Assembly (NCBI GenBank): GCA_022640795.1
Contig: JALCCK010000003.1
Location: 17,061 to 81,060 of the forward strand
Length of the DNA stretch: 64,000 nt
Direction: 5' to 3'
Origin: Treponema sp.
Lineage (GTDB): Bacteria; Spirochaetota; Spirochaetia; Treponematales; Treponemataceae
Position 1 is the stretch's first letter. Each line of letters begins with the position of its first letter. Of this stretch, positions 1-7,694 are shown in pieces. The position numbers and the translations under genes are program-made. Under the pieces are notes generated by a model that saw nothing but the letters and a program-made list of their open reading frames with translations, made no database searches and was not told where the DNA came from.

Positions 1-822
1 CGATTTCGCATAAGACAGAGCTGCAGTGTCAAGACGGTCTTTCGTATCTGCGTTTTTTTCCGTACGTGCGGCATTATAAAGGCTTTCTGCCATTTCAGAA
101 TATTTACCTGCCGAAAACTGAGGTTCTCCGTCCGAAACAGGAAGATTGTTTTGTGCTTTTGAAAAACAGCTGAGTGCATCATCTACATTTCCGATGGAAA
201 GACTTGTTTTCCCCTGTTCTATAAGATCGTTAACGGTTGTTATTTCCTTCCTGAGAGCTGCACTTTTTTCAGCCAGTGCTGCTTCCTGTGCTTTCCGTTG
301 TTCTTCCGCAGCTTTTGCCCGTTCTTCGGCAGCTTTCTGTTCGGCAGCTTTTTCAGCCGCATCAGCAGCCTGCTGTTTCTGCTGTTCGAGAAGAGCCTGT
401 ATCGCTTCCTGATTCTTGGCGGCGGCTTCATTTGTTTTGGCTATTTCGCTTGAAACGGAGCTCAGGCTCGACTGCATGGCACTGCTTATTTTTGACGTAT
501 CAATATTCACGTTTACGGAAGAATCTGCCGGTGAAGATTCTTTTTGAGCTGCACTGCCCTCTTTCTGCGCAGCAATCTCATCCATAAGATCCATCGCCTG
601 CTTATCATCGGGATTCGAAAGAATCCTTTTCTCCAGCAGATCCAGGGCACGATCATAAAGCCCTATGTCCCGATAATGCTGCACAAGTTTCATTTCATTT
701 TCCTGAATTTCTGCAGTTTTCCGGGTTCCGCCCCCCGCAAAAAGGAAAATAGCCACTACAGCAGCTGCGCAGACGCCGGATAGAGTCAGTATCTTCTGTT
801 TTTTTGTCATTCTTTTAAACAT
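1..822 (-). CDS. Membrane-anchored TPR/coiled-coil protein, C-terminus beyond window
   Basis: An open frame on the minus strand runs from an ATG at 820-822 to the left edge of the window without a stop (274 codons seen), so the gene is partial. A GGAG lies six bases before the ATG. The product begins with a basic stretch and one membrane segment at about residues 10-29. A TPR-like helix pair follows at about 45-85 (motif YDRALDLLEKRILSNPDD), then an Ala/Glu/Lys/Gln-rich coiled coil at about 140-195, then another TPR-like unit. It lies 23 bases downstream of another TPR gene and probably shares its transcript. The role is likely envelope scaffolding, but no specific function is recognised. Confidence 0.75.
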   Translation of the reverse strand, partial: MFKRMTKKQKILTLSGVCAAAVVAIFLFAGGGTRKTAEIQENEMKLVQHYRDIGLYDRALDLLEKRILSNPDDKQAMDLMDEIAAQKEGSAAQKESSPADSSVNVNIDTSKISSAMQSSLSSVSSEIAKTNEAAAKNQEAIQALLEQQKQQAADAAEKAAEQKAAEERAKAAEEQRKAQEAALAEKSAALRKEITTVNDLIEQGKTSLSIGNVDDALSCFSKAQNNLPVSDGEPQFSAGKYSEMAESLYNAARTEKNADTKDRLDTAALSYAKS

Positions 823-845
823 TTTTATCTCCGAAAAAAAATTGG

Positions 846-1652
846 TTAATCGAGTTCCGCTTCATCATTATATTCGATAATATCTTCTGCCCCTGCCGAA
901 ACGTTGGTACTCTCGGTATCCTGAAGAGACGACGCAACATCTTCAAGCAGTTTTTTCCGCCGGGCTGCTTCCGCGGCCGCTTTCTGGGCAGCCAGCTGCT
1001 GTTGCTTTGCTTCTTCTGCAGCCTTCTGTTCTGCAGCTTCTTTTTCCTGTGCAGCTGTTTCTTCCGCTATCCGTTTCTGTTCTGCCTTTAGCCGGGCCGC
1101 TTCTGCAGCAGCCTGTTCCGCCTGCGTTTTCCGTTTTTCAATTTCAGATTTCAACAGTGCGACCAGTTTTTTTACCGCTTCATACTGTCCGTCACCGGGT
1201 GCTATCTCAAGAAATCGTTCATAGTCGGAAACGGAATTCTCAAGATTGTCCATCCGCAAATAACTGTTGGCTCTGTTCAAAAGTGGAGCCGTATACAAAG
1301 CGTCTGCTGCAATTGCCAGAGAATAATACTTGTTTGCACTCTTATAATCACCAGCGGCAAAAGCACTGTTTCCTGCATTAAAAGCAAGTACTTTCTTGTC
1401 CGTTCCGGGAACATTCAGTCCTTTCTCAAAAACAGAAATCGACTGTACATAGTCTCCGGTCTGATAATAAGCGATGCCAAGATAATTATAGGCAGCAGGA
1501 TTAGCATCCGGTGCAGAAATTTCCTTTTCAAGAAGAGGAATCGCAGCCTGCGGTTTGTTCTGCAAAAAAAGTTTTTCACCTTCGGTCTGTGCTGCTGCAG
1601 CATACAGCAGAAACAACAGTCCGCCGATGATACAGTTTTTTTTACAATTCAT
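846..1652 (-). CDS. Exported TPR protein with Ala/Glu-rich coiled-coil C-terminus
   Basis: 268 aa. The N-terminus is a signal peptide ending in LLYAAAAQT, so the protein is probably periplasmic. Residues about 25-145 form three TPR-like repeats (for example PAAYNYLGIAYYQTGDY and AFNAGNSAFAAGDYKSA). Residues about 165-235 are a charged coiled coil rich in A, E, K and Q, and the tail is acidic. The start is supported by AGAGGAG about ten bases upstream. The same TPR plus coiled-coil plan occurs in the next gene downstream, 23 bases away, so the two may have arisen by duplication or act together. The TPR family mediates protein-protein contacts; the partner is unknown. Confidence 0.8.
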   Translation of the reverse strand: MNCKKNCIIGGLLFLLYAAAAQTEGEKLFLQNKPQAAIPLLEKEISAPDANPAAYNYLGIAYYQTGDYVQSISVFEKGLNVPGTDKKVLAFNAGNSAFAAGDYKSANKYYSLAIAADALYTAPLLNRANSYLRMDNLENSVSDYERFLEIAPGDGQYEAVKKLVALLKSEIEKRKTQAEQAAAEAARLKAEQKRIAEETAAQEKEAAEQKAAEEAKQQQLAAQKAAAEAARRKKLLEDVASSLQDTESTNVSAGAEDIIEYNDEAELD

Positions 1653-1843
1653 AGTACACTTACTCCTCTAAAAGCTCAAACGGAGATTGTTCGCCACAAA
1701 CGGCGGAAAGATGATGACTGACCATGATGGTTCAAGAATCATTTTTCCTTACCACGTAACCGGCAGCGGCCAGTTCTTGAATTTGACAGAGTCCTTTAAA
1801 AATACTACTCTTATACAAATACTGCTATTGTAACTCATTTATG

Positions 1844-1852
1844 TGTTATAAT
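1844..1852 (+). promoter_or_regulatory. Extended -10 promoter of the TPR/Mrr-like gene
   Basis: TGTTATAAT at 1844-1852 is a perfect extended -10 (TG, one base, then TATAAT). It lies 16 bases before the ATG at 1869, with GGAGGA of the ribosome binding site in between. No good -35 is needed or seen at the usual distance. Confidence 0.55.
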
Positions 1853-1868
1853 AAATATCGGAGGACAG

Positions 1869-3236
1869 ATGGCCGGAATTCAGATAATTATTATAGCTGC
1901 ACTGGGAATAGGTGTCGCATTTCTCATATTTTTTATAGCAAAGTCCATCGCAGCCCCGAAACGTATTGATGAAATTCAAAAACTTCTGGATCAGGGTAAA
2001 TACTCCTCGGCAATAAAAAAGACAAAAAATATTCTGTCAAAAGATCCCGACGATTATAAAGCACACTACTTTCTCGGAAAAGCATATATGGCTGAAAACA
2101 AGTCGGAACTGGCGCTGATGGAATATAAAATTGTAAATCAAACTGCAATATTTGACGCGGAACTGCCGGAAGTGGAATTCCGGCAGCAGATCGCGGCACT
2201 CTATATGAAATTCAACCAGCCGAAAGAAGCTTTAAAGCAGTACCTGCTTTTAACAAAACTTGATCCGGGCAATGCTGAAAACTATTACAATGTCGGTCAG
2301 CTGTATGATCAGGCAAACAGGGCTGATATCTCTCTGGGATTCTATCAGAAAGCGATAAAACTCAATAAACGGCACGTGAAAGCTTATGCCGCTATGGGGC
2401 TGCAGCTTTATCGTTCAAAACAATACAAAGAAGCAAAAAAAGCCATAGATTATGCAATATCGCTGAGTCCGCAAACCTATTCAACGTATTATTACCAGGG
2501 AAAAATACTCAAGGACAACAAAGACTATCCGGGAGCTATAAAATCATTCGAAAAATCCCTGCGGGATCCGGACTACCGGCAACGTTCTCTCATAGAAAGA
2601 GGACTTTGCTATATGGCCGGAAAAAGTTATGATAACGCCGTAGCCGATCTGCTGCGTGCAGTATCCAGCGACAAAAACGGAACAAAATCAGAAACGCTGT
2701 ATGCACGTTATTTTCTGGCAGACTGCTATGAAAAAACAAGAAAGATAGAAAAAGCCATCGACCAATGGAAACAGATTTATACAAAAAATCATACGTTCCG
2801 CGACGTGGCCGCAAAACTGACGGAATATCGGGATCTTGAATCAAATGACAGCCTGAAAGAATATCTGACCTGTTCCGATGAAGAGTTTGAAGGAATTTGC
2901 AAGAGAGTTACAGTCACAGGGTTCGGGCTTTCACCGCAGCAAACTGATATAAAAAAGGATCTGGTTGAAATAATTGCTACAGAGAAAAAAAATGACGACT
3001 GGATGAGTATGCGGAAACAGACCTTTCTGCTTCGCTTTTACCGGGATTCCGAACCGATACCGGACACGGAAGTACGAAACGTCGTAGAACGCGTAAAAGC
3101 AAAAAATTGCACAAAAGGGACTATATGTACCAGCACCGGCTTTACACGATCTGCTGTCGGATATGCGGAAAACAGACCGGTGGAACTCATCGGCAAGGAA
3201 AAACTTGAAAAGTTTCTGGACGGCGCGGGTATCTGA
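1869..3236 (+). CDS. Membrane-anchored TPR protein with Mrr-like endonuclease-fold C-terminal domain
   Basis: 455 aa. An N-terminal membrane helix lies at about residues 3-26 and points the rest into the cytoplasm or periplasm. About seven TPR units fill residues 35-335 (for example AENYYNVGQLYDQANRADIS). The last ~110 residues read like the Mrr/restriction-endonuclease fold: a beta strand with LVEIIATEKK, then FLLRFYRDSEPIPDTEVRNV, then GTICTSTGFTRSAVGYAE and a closing ELIGKEKLEKFLDG. In active Mrr domains the strand carries D...QxK; here the Asp/Gln-x-Lys pattern is not clear, so catalysis is doubtful. GGAGGA supports the ATG. The stop is followed two bases later by the phosphoesterase gene. 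Confidence 0.8.
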   Translation: MAGIQIIIIAALGIGVAFLIFFIAKSIAAPKRIDEIQKLLDQGKYSSAIKKTKNILSKDPDDYKAHYFLGKAYMAENKSELALMEYKIVNQTAIFDAELPEVEFRQQIAALYMKFNQPKEALKQYLLLTKLDPGNAENYYNVGQLYDQANRADISLGFYQKAIKLNKRHVKAYAAMGLQLYRSKQYKEAKKAIDYAISLSPQTYSTYYYQGKILKDNKDYPGAIKSFEKSLRDPDYRQRSLIERGLCYMAGKSYDNAVADLLRAVSSDKNGTKSETLYARYFLADCYEKTRKIEKAIDQWKQIYTKNHTFRDVAAKLTEYRDLESNDSLKEYLTCSDEEFEGICKRVTVTGFGLSPQQTDIKKDLVEIIATEKKNDDWMSMRKQTFLLRFYRDSEPIPDTEVRNVVERVKAKNCTKGTICTSTGFTRSAVGYAENRPVELIGKEKLEKFLDGAGI

Positions 3237-3238
3237 TT

Positions 3239-4006
3239 ATGAAACTATTGTGTGTCTCTGATCAAATTGATCCCCTCGTATACAGTGCAACAGCAAAAAA
3301 ACGTTTTGCAGATGTTTCTGCGGTATTGTGCGCGGGTGATCTGCCTATGGACTATATCGATTTTATTGTTTCCACGTTGAACAAACCGACCTATTTCGTA
3401 TTCGGTAATCATAATCTTAAGGAATTCCGTTATTATCAGAAAGAACGGCTGGCATCTGTCTATCCCGGTCAAAATTCGTCTTCGGGCAGTGAACTGGCTT
3501 ATTTAAAACACCATCATGGAGCACAAAATGCCGGGTTCAAAATGTTTGCCGATTATAATCTTCTTATGGAAGATCCTGCAACAGGCCGGGAAACCCCGCT
3601 TCTGATAGCAGGAATTCCAGGATCCAGACGATACAATGCGGGTTTAAATCAGTACTCCGACGCCTATATAAAATATCGGCTTCGGATGATGATTCCCCGT
3701 TTGATCAGCAACAAAATACGGTACGGCAGATATCTCGATATTCTGCTTACGCATGCGACACCGCGTCATATTCATGATCTTGAGGACCCGTGTCATAAGG
3801 GGTTCGAAAGCTTTAACTGGTTTATACAAAAATACCAGCCGTCGTATCTTGTCCACGGACACATTCACCTCTATGATGCACGGATTCCGAGAATAACGGA
3901 AACAGGCAGAACATCTGTCGTCAATGCATTCGGCTATCATATTATCGAACTGCCGAAACCAATCGAAGAACAATCCAAAGACGGAGAAAACTCATGCAGG
4001 CACTAG
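3239..4006 (+). CDS. Calcineurin-like metallophosphoesterase
   Basis: 255 aa, cytoplasmic. The order of metal-binding motifs is that of the calcineurin-like phosphoesterases: a first Asp in VSDQIDP, CAGDLP, the GNHN motif (VFGNHNLKEF), a His in LLTHATP and the terminal GHIH (LVHGHIHLY). The first motif is Dx(D) rather than the usual DxH, a common variation. It starts two bases after the TPR/Mrr-like gene and overlaps the ParB-like gene by 13 bases, so the three are probably translated from one mRNA. The substrate (nucleotide, phosphoprotein or cyclic nucleotide) cannot be told. Confidence 0.85.
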   Translation: MKLLCVSDQIDPLVYSATAKKRFADVSAVLCAGDLPMDYIDFIVSTLNKPTYFVFGNHNLKEFRYYQKERLASVYPGQNSSSGSELAYLKHHHGAQNAGFKMFADYNLLMEDPATGRETPLLIAGIPGSRRYNAGLNQYSDAYIKYRLRMMIPRLISNKIRYGRYLDILLTHATPRHIHDLEDPCHKGFESFNWFIQKYQPSYLVHGHIHLYDARIPRITETGRTSVVNAFGYHIIELPKPIEEQSKDGENSCRH

Positions 4007-4926
4007 CTTCAACCCAGACTGAATCTGATTTCAGCAAAGCACGAAACAAAGCATTCATAAATTCCATGCAGCATATTCTCAATCCGAAAGAAGCTTCACT
4101 TATTTCGCTCACCGAACTGAAAAAGCTTCTCAAACCGGCTGCGGAAGTCTATAAAGGATTGCAGGTCATTCCGCTTTCCAAAATAGTCGGCAGCGAAGGC
4201 CGGTATAAAGATTTCGATAATCATTTCTTTCCAAAAAATATACATCTGAAAGCCCGGTGGGAACACGTCGACATGGCTCATATTCAGGATGTCATTCTGC
4301 CTCCCGTCCTTGTGTACGAACTGGGAGGTCTCTACTTTGTCAGGGACGGCAATCACCGGGTTTCCGTCGCAAAGGCCAGAGGAGAAGAATATATTGATGC
4401 GGAAGTAGTCAGTCTTCAGAGTGAAATAAAACTGAAACCGGAAACATCCCTCAAAAAAATGATAAAACAGGTGATCAACTATGAAAAGCGGGTATTCTAT
4501 ACTGAAACGAATTTCGGTGATATAACCGATTGCTGGTGCCTTGATTTTACCGAACCAGGACGGTACGATGTTATTTATAATCATATACTGACACATAAAT
4601 ATTATATTAACAGAGACAAAACTGAAGAAATCAGCATGCCGGACGCAATCATGTCGTGGTTCGAAACAGTATATCTGCCGGTCATATCGGTTATGGAGGC
4701 ACAGCATGTGCTGAGAAAATTCCGGCATCGGACGGAAAGTGATTTGTATGTCTGGATCATGCGCTATTGGGCCGAACTCAAAGAAAAATTCGGTGATGAT
4801 TACAGTCTCGATGAGGTAATTACACATTTTTCACGCCGGTACGGCAGGAATTTTTTCAGAAGTCTTATGAATTTGTTTGAAGGAACGGTACTCAAAAAGA
4901 CAATTGAAAAAAAATCACAGCATTAA
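3994..4926 (+). CDS. ParB/sulfiredoxin-fold domain protein
   Basis: 310 aa. The central motif VRDGNHRVSVAKARGEEYIDAEV (quoted only as DGNHRVSVAKARG and YIDAEVV) matches the DGxHR core of the ParB/Srx nuclease-like fold. This fold is used by ParB CTPases, sulfiredoxin and several small-molecule kinases or transcription regulators. No helix-turn-helix is evident after it; the C-terminal half (about 150-310) is helical and unrecognised. GGAG sits before the ATG, which lies inside the 3' end of the phosphoesterase gene. It lacks the ParB layout and parA neighbour, so chromosome partitioning is unlikely; function unknown. Confidence 0.7.
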   Translation: MQALASTQTESDFSKARNKAFINSMQHILNPKEASLISLTELKKLLKPAAEVYKGLQVIPLSKIVGSEGRYKDFDNHFFPKNIHLKARWEHVDMAHIQDVILPPVLVYELGGLYFVRDGNHRVSVAKARGEEYIDAEVVSLQSEIKLKPETSLKKMIKQVINYEKRVFYTETNFGDITDCWCLDFTEPGRYDVIYNHILTHKYYINRDKTEEISMPDAIMSWFETVYLPVISVMEAQHVLRKFRHRTESDLYVWIMRYWAELKEKFGDDYSLDEVITHFSRRYGRNFFRSLMNLFEGTVLKKTIEKKSQH

Positions 4927-5009
4927 TATTCTTGACTCATGTATTTTTCAATGTTAATATAAGTTCTAATGTAAAACTGTTATTTATAAAGTAACGCAGG
5001 AGCGGGATC

Positions 5010-6659
5010 TTGTATTCAAATAATTTATTATTGGTTATTGAACTAGCGGCAGCAGCCGGATTACTGCTCGTTGTCTTTGTCTTTCTCATAATAAGTAAAG
5101 TCCGGCGGACGGCAAAAATAAGTTTTATATTCTTTCTTATTCTGATACTCATGACAGCAGGAATAGTGTATTCCATCATTAAAGGGACTCCGGGGTATAT
5201 GGTCTTTTCCGTTTTTTTATCACTGCTGCTCATGACTCCTTATTGTATTTTACTTGCATCAGGACATTCTGAAGAAAAGCATACAGACCAAAGAGCTTCT
5301 GAAACGGCAAAACAGCAGGACCAGCTCCCCGTAGCTGCTGAAATCTCTCAGGAAGAGATACAGCTTCTTGATGTAAACAGGGAATTCATCGTTCAGGCTT
5401 CAGAGGCATTTTCTTCAAAAACAGGTCTTGATACACTCCTGAAAAATATCAATTCAAAACTTATTCAGCTCTGTCATGCAGACGGGGGAGCCATCCTGTT
5501 ACTTGACGAATTTGAAGACGTAATATCGGTACGCGCTTTCGACGGTGATTTTCCACCGCCATACAAGCTTCCCCGTGAGTTACCGCATAAAAAGACACAT
5601 ATCGATGCCAATTTTCGTCATGCACAATTCTCGCTGCATGACAATCTCTTCGGTGAAATTGCCTTATCCGGAAAGCCGGAACTGATAAAAAATGCCCAGA
5701 CTGATTCCCGTATCTATAAAAATGAGCCGGAGAATTTTCTCAAAAACGGCAGCCTTGTTCTCGTCCCCCTGAAACTGCACGATACAGTCATCGGGCTTTC
5801 GGCTCTTTCAAAATCGGCTGAGGAAGAGCCGTTTACAGCCGAAGAGTTTTCTACCGCCGTTACGGTTTCCGATTTTGCTTCTTCAGCTATTTCCTGTGTA
5901 TACAGTTTCCAGGAAGTATCCGAACATACAGAGCTCAACAAAGAAGCGGATATAGCGGCACGAGTACAGAAAAGTCTGCTTCCTTCAAAGATTCCGGTCA
6001 TTCCGGCTGCATCTGTGGGACTCTTTTCTATTCTGTCGGAAAACGTCTGCGGTGATTACTATGATATAATTTTTTCGCGAAAAGATCGCATTTCATTCAT
6101 CATGGCTGATATAGCCGGTAAAGGCATGACGTCTCTGATGATCATGATAATGATACGCGCAATGCTCAGACTGATAGTAAACACCACTCAGCCGGCGGGT
6201 AAAATTTTGAGCTGGGCAAATCACGGTATCTCGGAAGAAACAGCCATAGACCATTTTGCAAGTCTCTCACTCATAAATTACAACAGCATAACAAGGGAGC
6301 TTGAAATAGCGACCGGCGGGACGATACCCATTCTTTATTATTCAGTTAAAACCAATGAGATCAAAAAAATTTCAACGCCGAGTGAACCGATCGGAGTTGA
6401 AAAAAATACGGAGTATAAAACAGCTTTGTTAAAAACATCACCTGGTGATATACTCGTAACATGTACAGACGGACTACTTGAATCTCTTAACGCTCGTGGT
6501 ATACAATACTCTCTGGAAAGTCTGACTAATGTTGTGAAAACGAATCATCAGCTGTCCGCCAGAGATATTTCAAATAAAGTCAAAACGGATTTTTTAAAAT
6601 TCTGTGGCGACACAGCGCAGCACGATGATCAGTCATTGCTCGTCATCAAAATTCAGTAG
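5010..6659 (+). CDS. Membrane GAF-SpoIIE (RsbU-type) serine phosphatase
   Basis: 549 aa, starting at TTG with AGGAG seven bases upstream. Three membrane helices occupy residues about 5-90. A GAF domain follows (about 130-295, LLDEFEDVISVRAFDGDF). A PP2C/SpoIIE phosphatase domain fills about 320-549, with the metal-binding GDYYD, MADIAGKGMTS, TCTDGLLES and DDQSLLV motifs all present. It should dephosphorylate a phosphoserine on a STAS antagonist, freeing it to capture a switch kinase. The likely target is the STAS protein encoded 17 bases downstream, followed by the kinase, forming an RsbU-RsbV-RsbW-like module. Confidence 0.9.
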   Translation: MYSNNLLLVIELAAAAGLLLVVFVFLIISKVRRTAKISFIFFLILILMTAGIVYSIIKGTPGYMVFSVFLSLLLMTPYCILLASGHSEEKHTDQRASETAKQQDQLPVAAEISQEEIQLLDVNREFIVQASEAFSSKTGLDTLLKNINSKLIQLCHADGGAILLLDEFEDVISVRAFDGDFPPPYKLPRELPHKKTHIDANFRHAQFSLHDNLFGEIALSGKPELIKNAQTDSRIYKNEPENFLKNGSLVLVPLKLHDTVIGLSALSKSAEEEPFTAEEFSTAVTVSDFASSAISCVYSFQEVSEHTELNKEADIAARVQKSLLPSKIPVIPAASVGLFSILSENVCGDYYDIIFSRKDRISFIMADIAGKGMTSLMIMIMIRAMLRLIVNTTQPAGKILSWANHGISEETAIDHFASLSLINYNSITRELEIATGGTIPILYYSVKTNEIKKISTPSEPIGVEKNTEYKTALLKTSPGDILVTCTDGLLESLNARGIQYSLESLTNVVKTNHQLSARDISNKVKTDFLKFCGDTAQHDDQSLLVIKIQ

Positions 6660-6676
6660 GTAAAAGGAGCTTCTTA

Positions 6677-7015
6677 ATGGAACTGAAGATACGAAAAAAT
6701 ACAGACATTTACATTATAGATGTAAATGGAGAAATGGATCTGTATAATTCCTATAAGCTCAAGGAACTCGTTATGAAAATGCTGGAAAAAGGCGTCAAAA
6801 AATTCATAATAAACCTTGAACAAGTAGACTATATAGATTCTTCGGGAATTGGTGCGTTAATTTACATCTGTTCGACAATTAAAAAGATGAAATATAAATT
6901 GTCGATCTCTAATATTCACGGTTCGGTAAAGAAAGTCATAGAACTGACAAAACTTATGGGGTACTTTCCAATTTCAAACAGTGTTGAAGAAGCACTGCTT
7001 ATGGTAAAAGAATAA
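6677..7015 (+). CDS. STAS-domain anti-sigma factor antagonist
   Basis: 112 aa, a single STAS domain. The phosphorylation loop reads YIDSSGIGALIY, with the conserved Ser of SpoIIAA/RsbV proteins. The family binds an HATPase switch kinase when unphosphorylated and is released on phosphorylation. AGGAGC precedes the ATG by eight bases. It lies between the phosphatase (17 bases upstream) and the HATPase (24 bases downstream), the classical order of a partner-switching module. No sigma factor is visible next to it, so the final output is unknown. Confidence 0.92.
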   Translation: MELKIRKNTDIYIIDVNGEMDLYNSYKLKELVMKMLEKGVKKFIINLEQVDYIDSSGIGALIYICSTIKKMKYKLSISNIHGSVKKVIELTKLMGYFPISNSVEEALLMVKE

Positions 7016-7039
7016 TTTATAAATATCACAGGGTTCATT

Positions 7040-7591
7040 ATGGAAAATATAAAAGAACTTCGTTCAGATGAGAACGATCCTTTGTTCGACAAGACAAATA
7101 TGCTTCGAAAAGATTTCCCGTCTGATTTCAGACAAATTCGTTACTTCACACTTTTAATCGTACAGTCTGCTCCGACGGAAATAAAAGAACTGAACCTTCT
7201 CGAACAGCAGATCAGCGAAGTTATTAAAAATGCGGTGAAACATGGAAATCATTGTGATATCAACAAAAAAGTTTCTGTATGGTATTCTTTCAGTCCTACA
7301 CATGCGCATTTAATCGTTGAGGATGAAGGAACCGGTTTTAAAGACATCGAAAAATGGAATGAATTCAACCGTAAGCGGCTTGAATGCCTGCGGACACAGA
7401 ATTTCGAAGAGCTCTCAAATTATGTTTCATTCCGGACAAAACAAAGCGATGATCAGGACGGTGGTAACGCCTTGTTTGCAGCACTTGAGTACTGGAACGG
7501 GGGATTCGTTTACAATGGAAAAAGAAACGGAGTTGCCATGTTGAAGCGATTCCAGCAGAAGCACAGGGGCCTTATGGTCGATGGAGAATAA
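7040..7591 (+). CDS. RsbW/SpoIIAB-like HATPase switch protein, variant G2 region
   Basis: 183 aa. The N box (EVIKNAVKHGN) and G1 box (VEDEGTGF) of GHKL ATPases are clear. After G1 there is a distinctive segment (KDIEKWNEFNRKRLECLRTQNF) and then GGNALFAALEYWNGG in place of the usual GLGL-type G2 box. A paralogue with the same segment is encoded at 39713-40252. It should phosphorylate the STAS protein just upstream and sequester an unknown partner. A strong terminator follows the stop, closing the module. Confidence 0.85.
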   Translation: MENIKELRSDENDPLFDKTNMLRKDFPSDFRQIRYFTLLIVQSAPTEIKELNLLEQQISEVIKNAVKHGNHCDINKKVSVWYSFSPTHAHLIVEDEGTGFKDIEKWNEFNRKRLECLRTQNFEELSNYVSFRTKQSDDQDGGNALFAALEYWNGGFVYNGKRNGVAMLKRFQQKHRGLMVDGE

Positions 7592-7641
7592 AACTCCGTA
7601 GAAAGGCTTCAAAAAACAGTTACGCTAAAAGAAAGTAAGAG

Positions 7642-7664
7642 ATCCCGGTCTGCCGGGATTTTTT
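7642..7664 (+). terminator. Rho-independent terminator after partner-switching module
   Basis: ATCCCGG (7642-7648), loop TCTG, CCGGGAT (7653-7659), then a T run from 7660. It is placed 50 bases after the HATPase stop and before the convergent helicase gene. Confidence 0.85.
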
Positions 7665-7694
7665 ATTTACAACCTGAAGCTGTTCAAGGATCAC

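Noticed and set aside
146..412. Ser/Ala/Cys-rich plus-strand frame
   Set aside because: Antisense to the Ala/Glu/Lys coiled coil of the partial gene at 1-822; no start signal.
4096..4827. 243-codon minus-strand frame opposite the ParB-fold gene
   Set aside because: Shadow frame: no ribosome binding site, Phe/Ile/Cys-rich nonsense composition, fully within a convincing gene.
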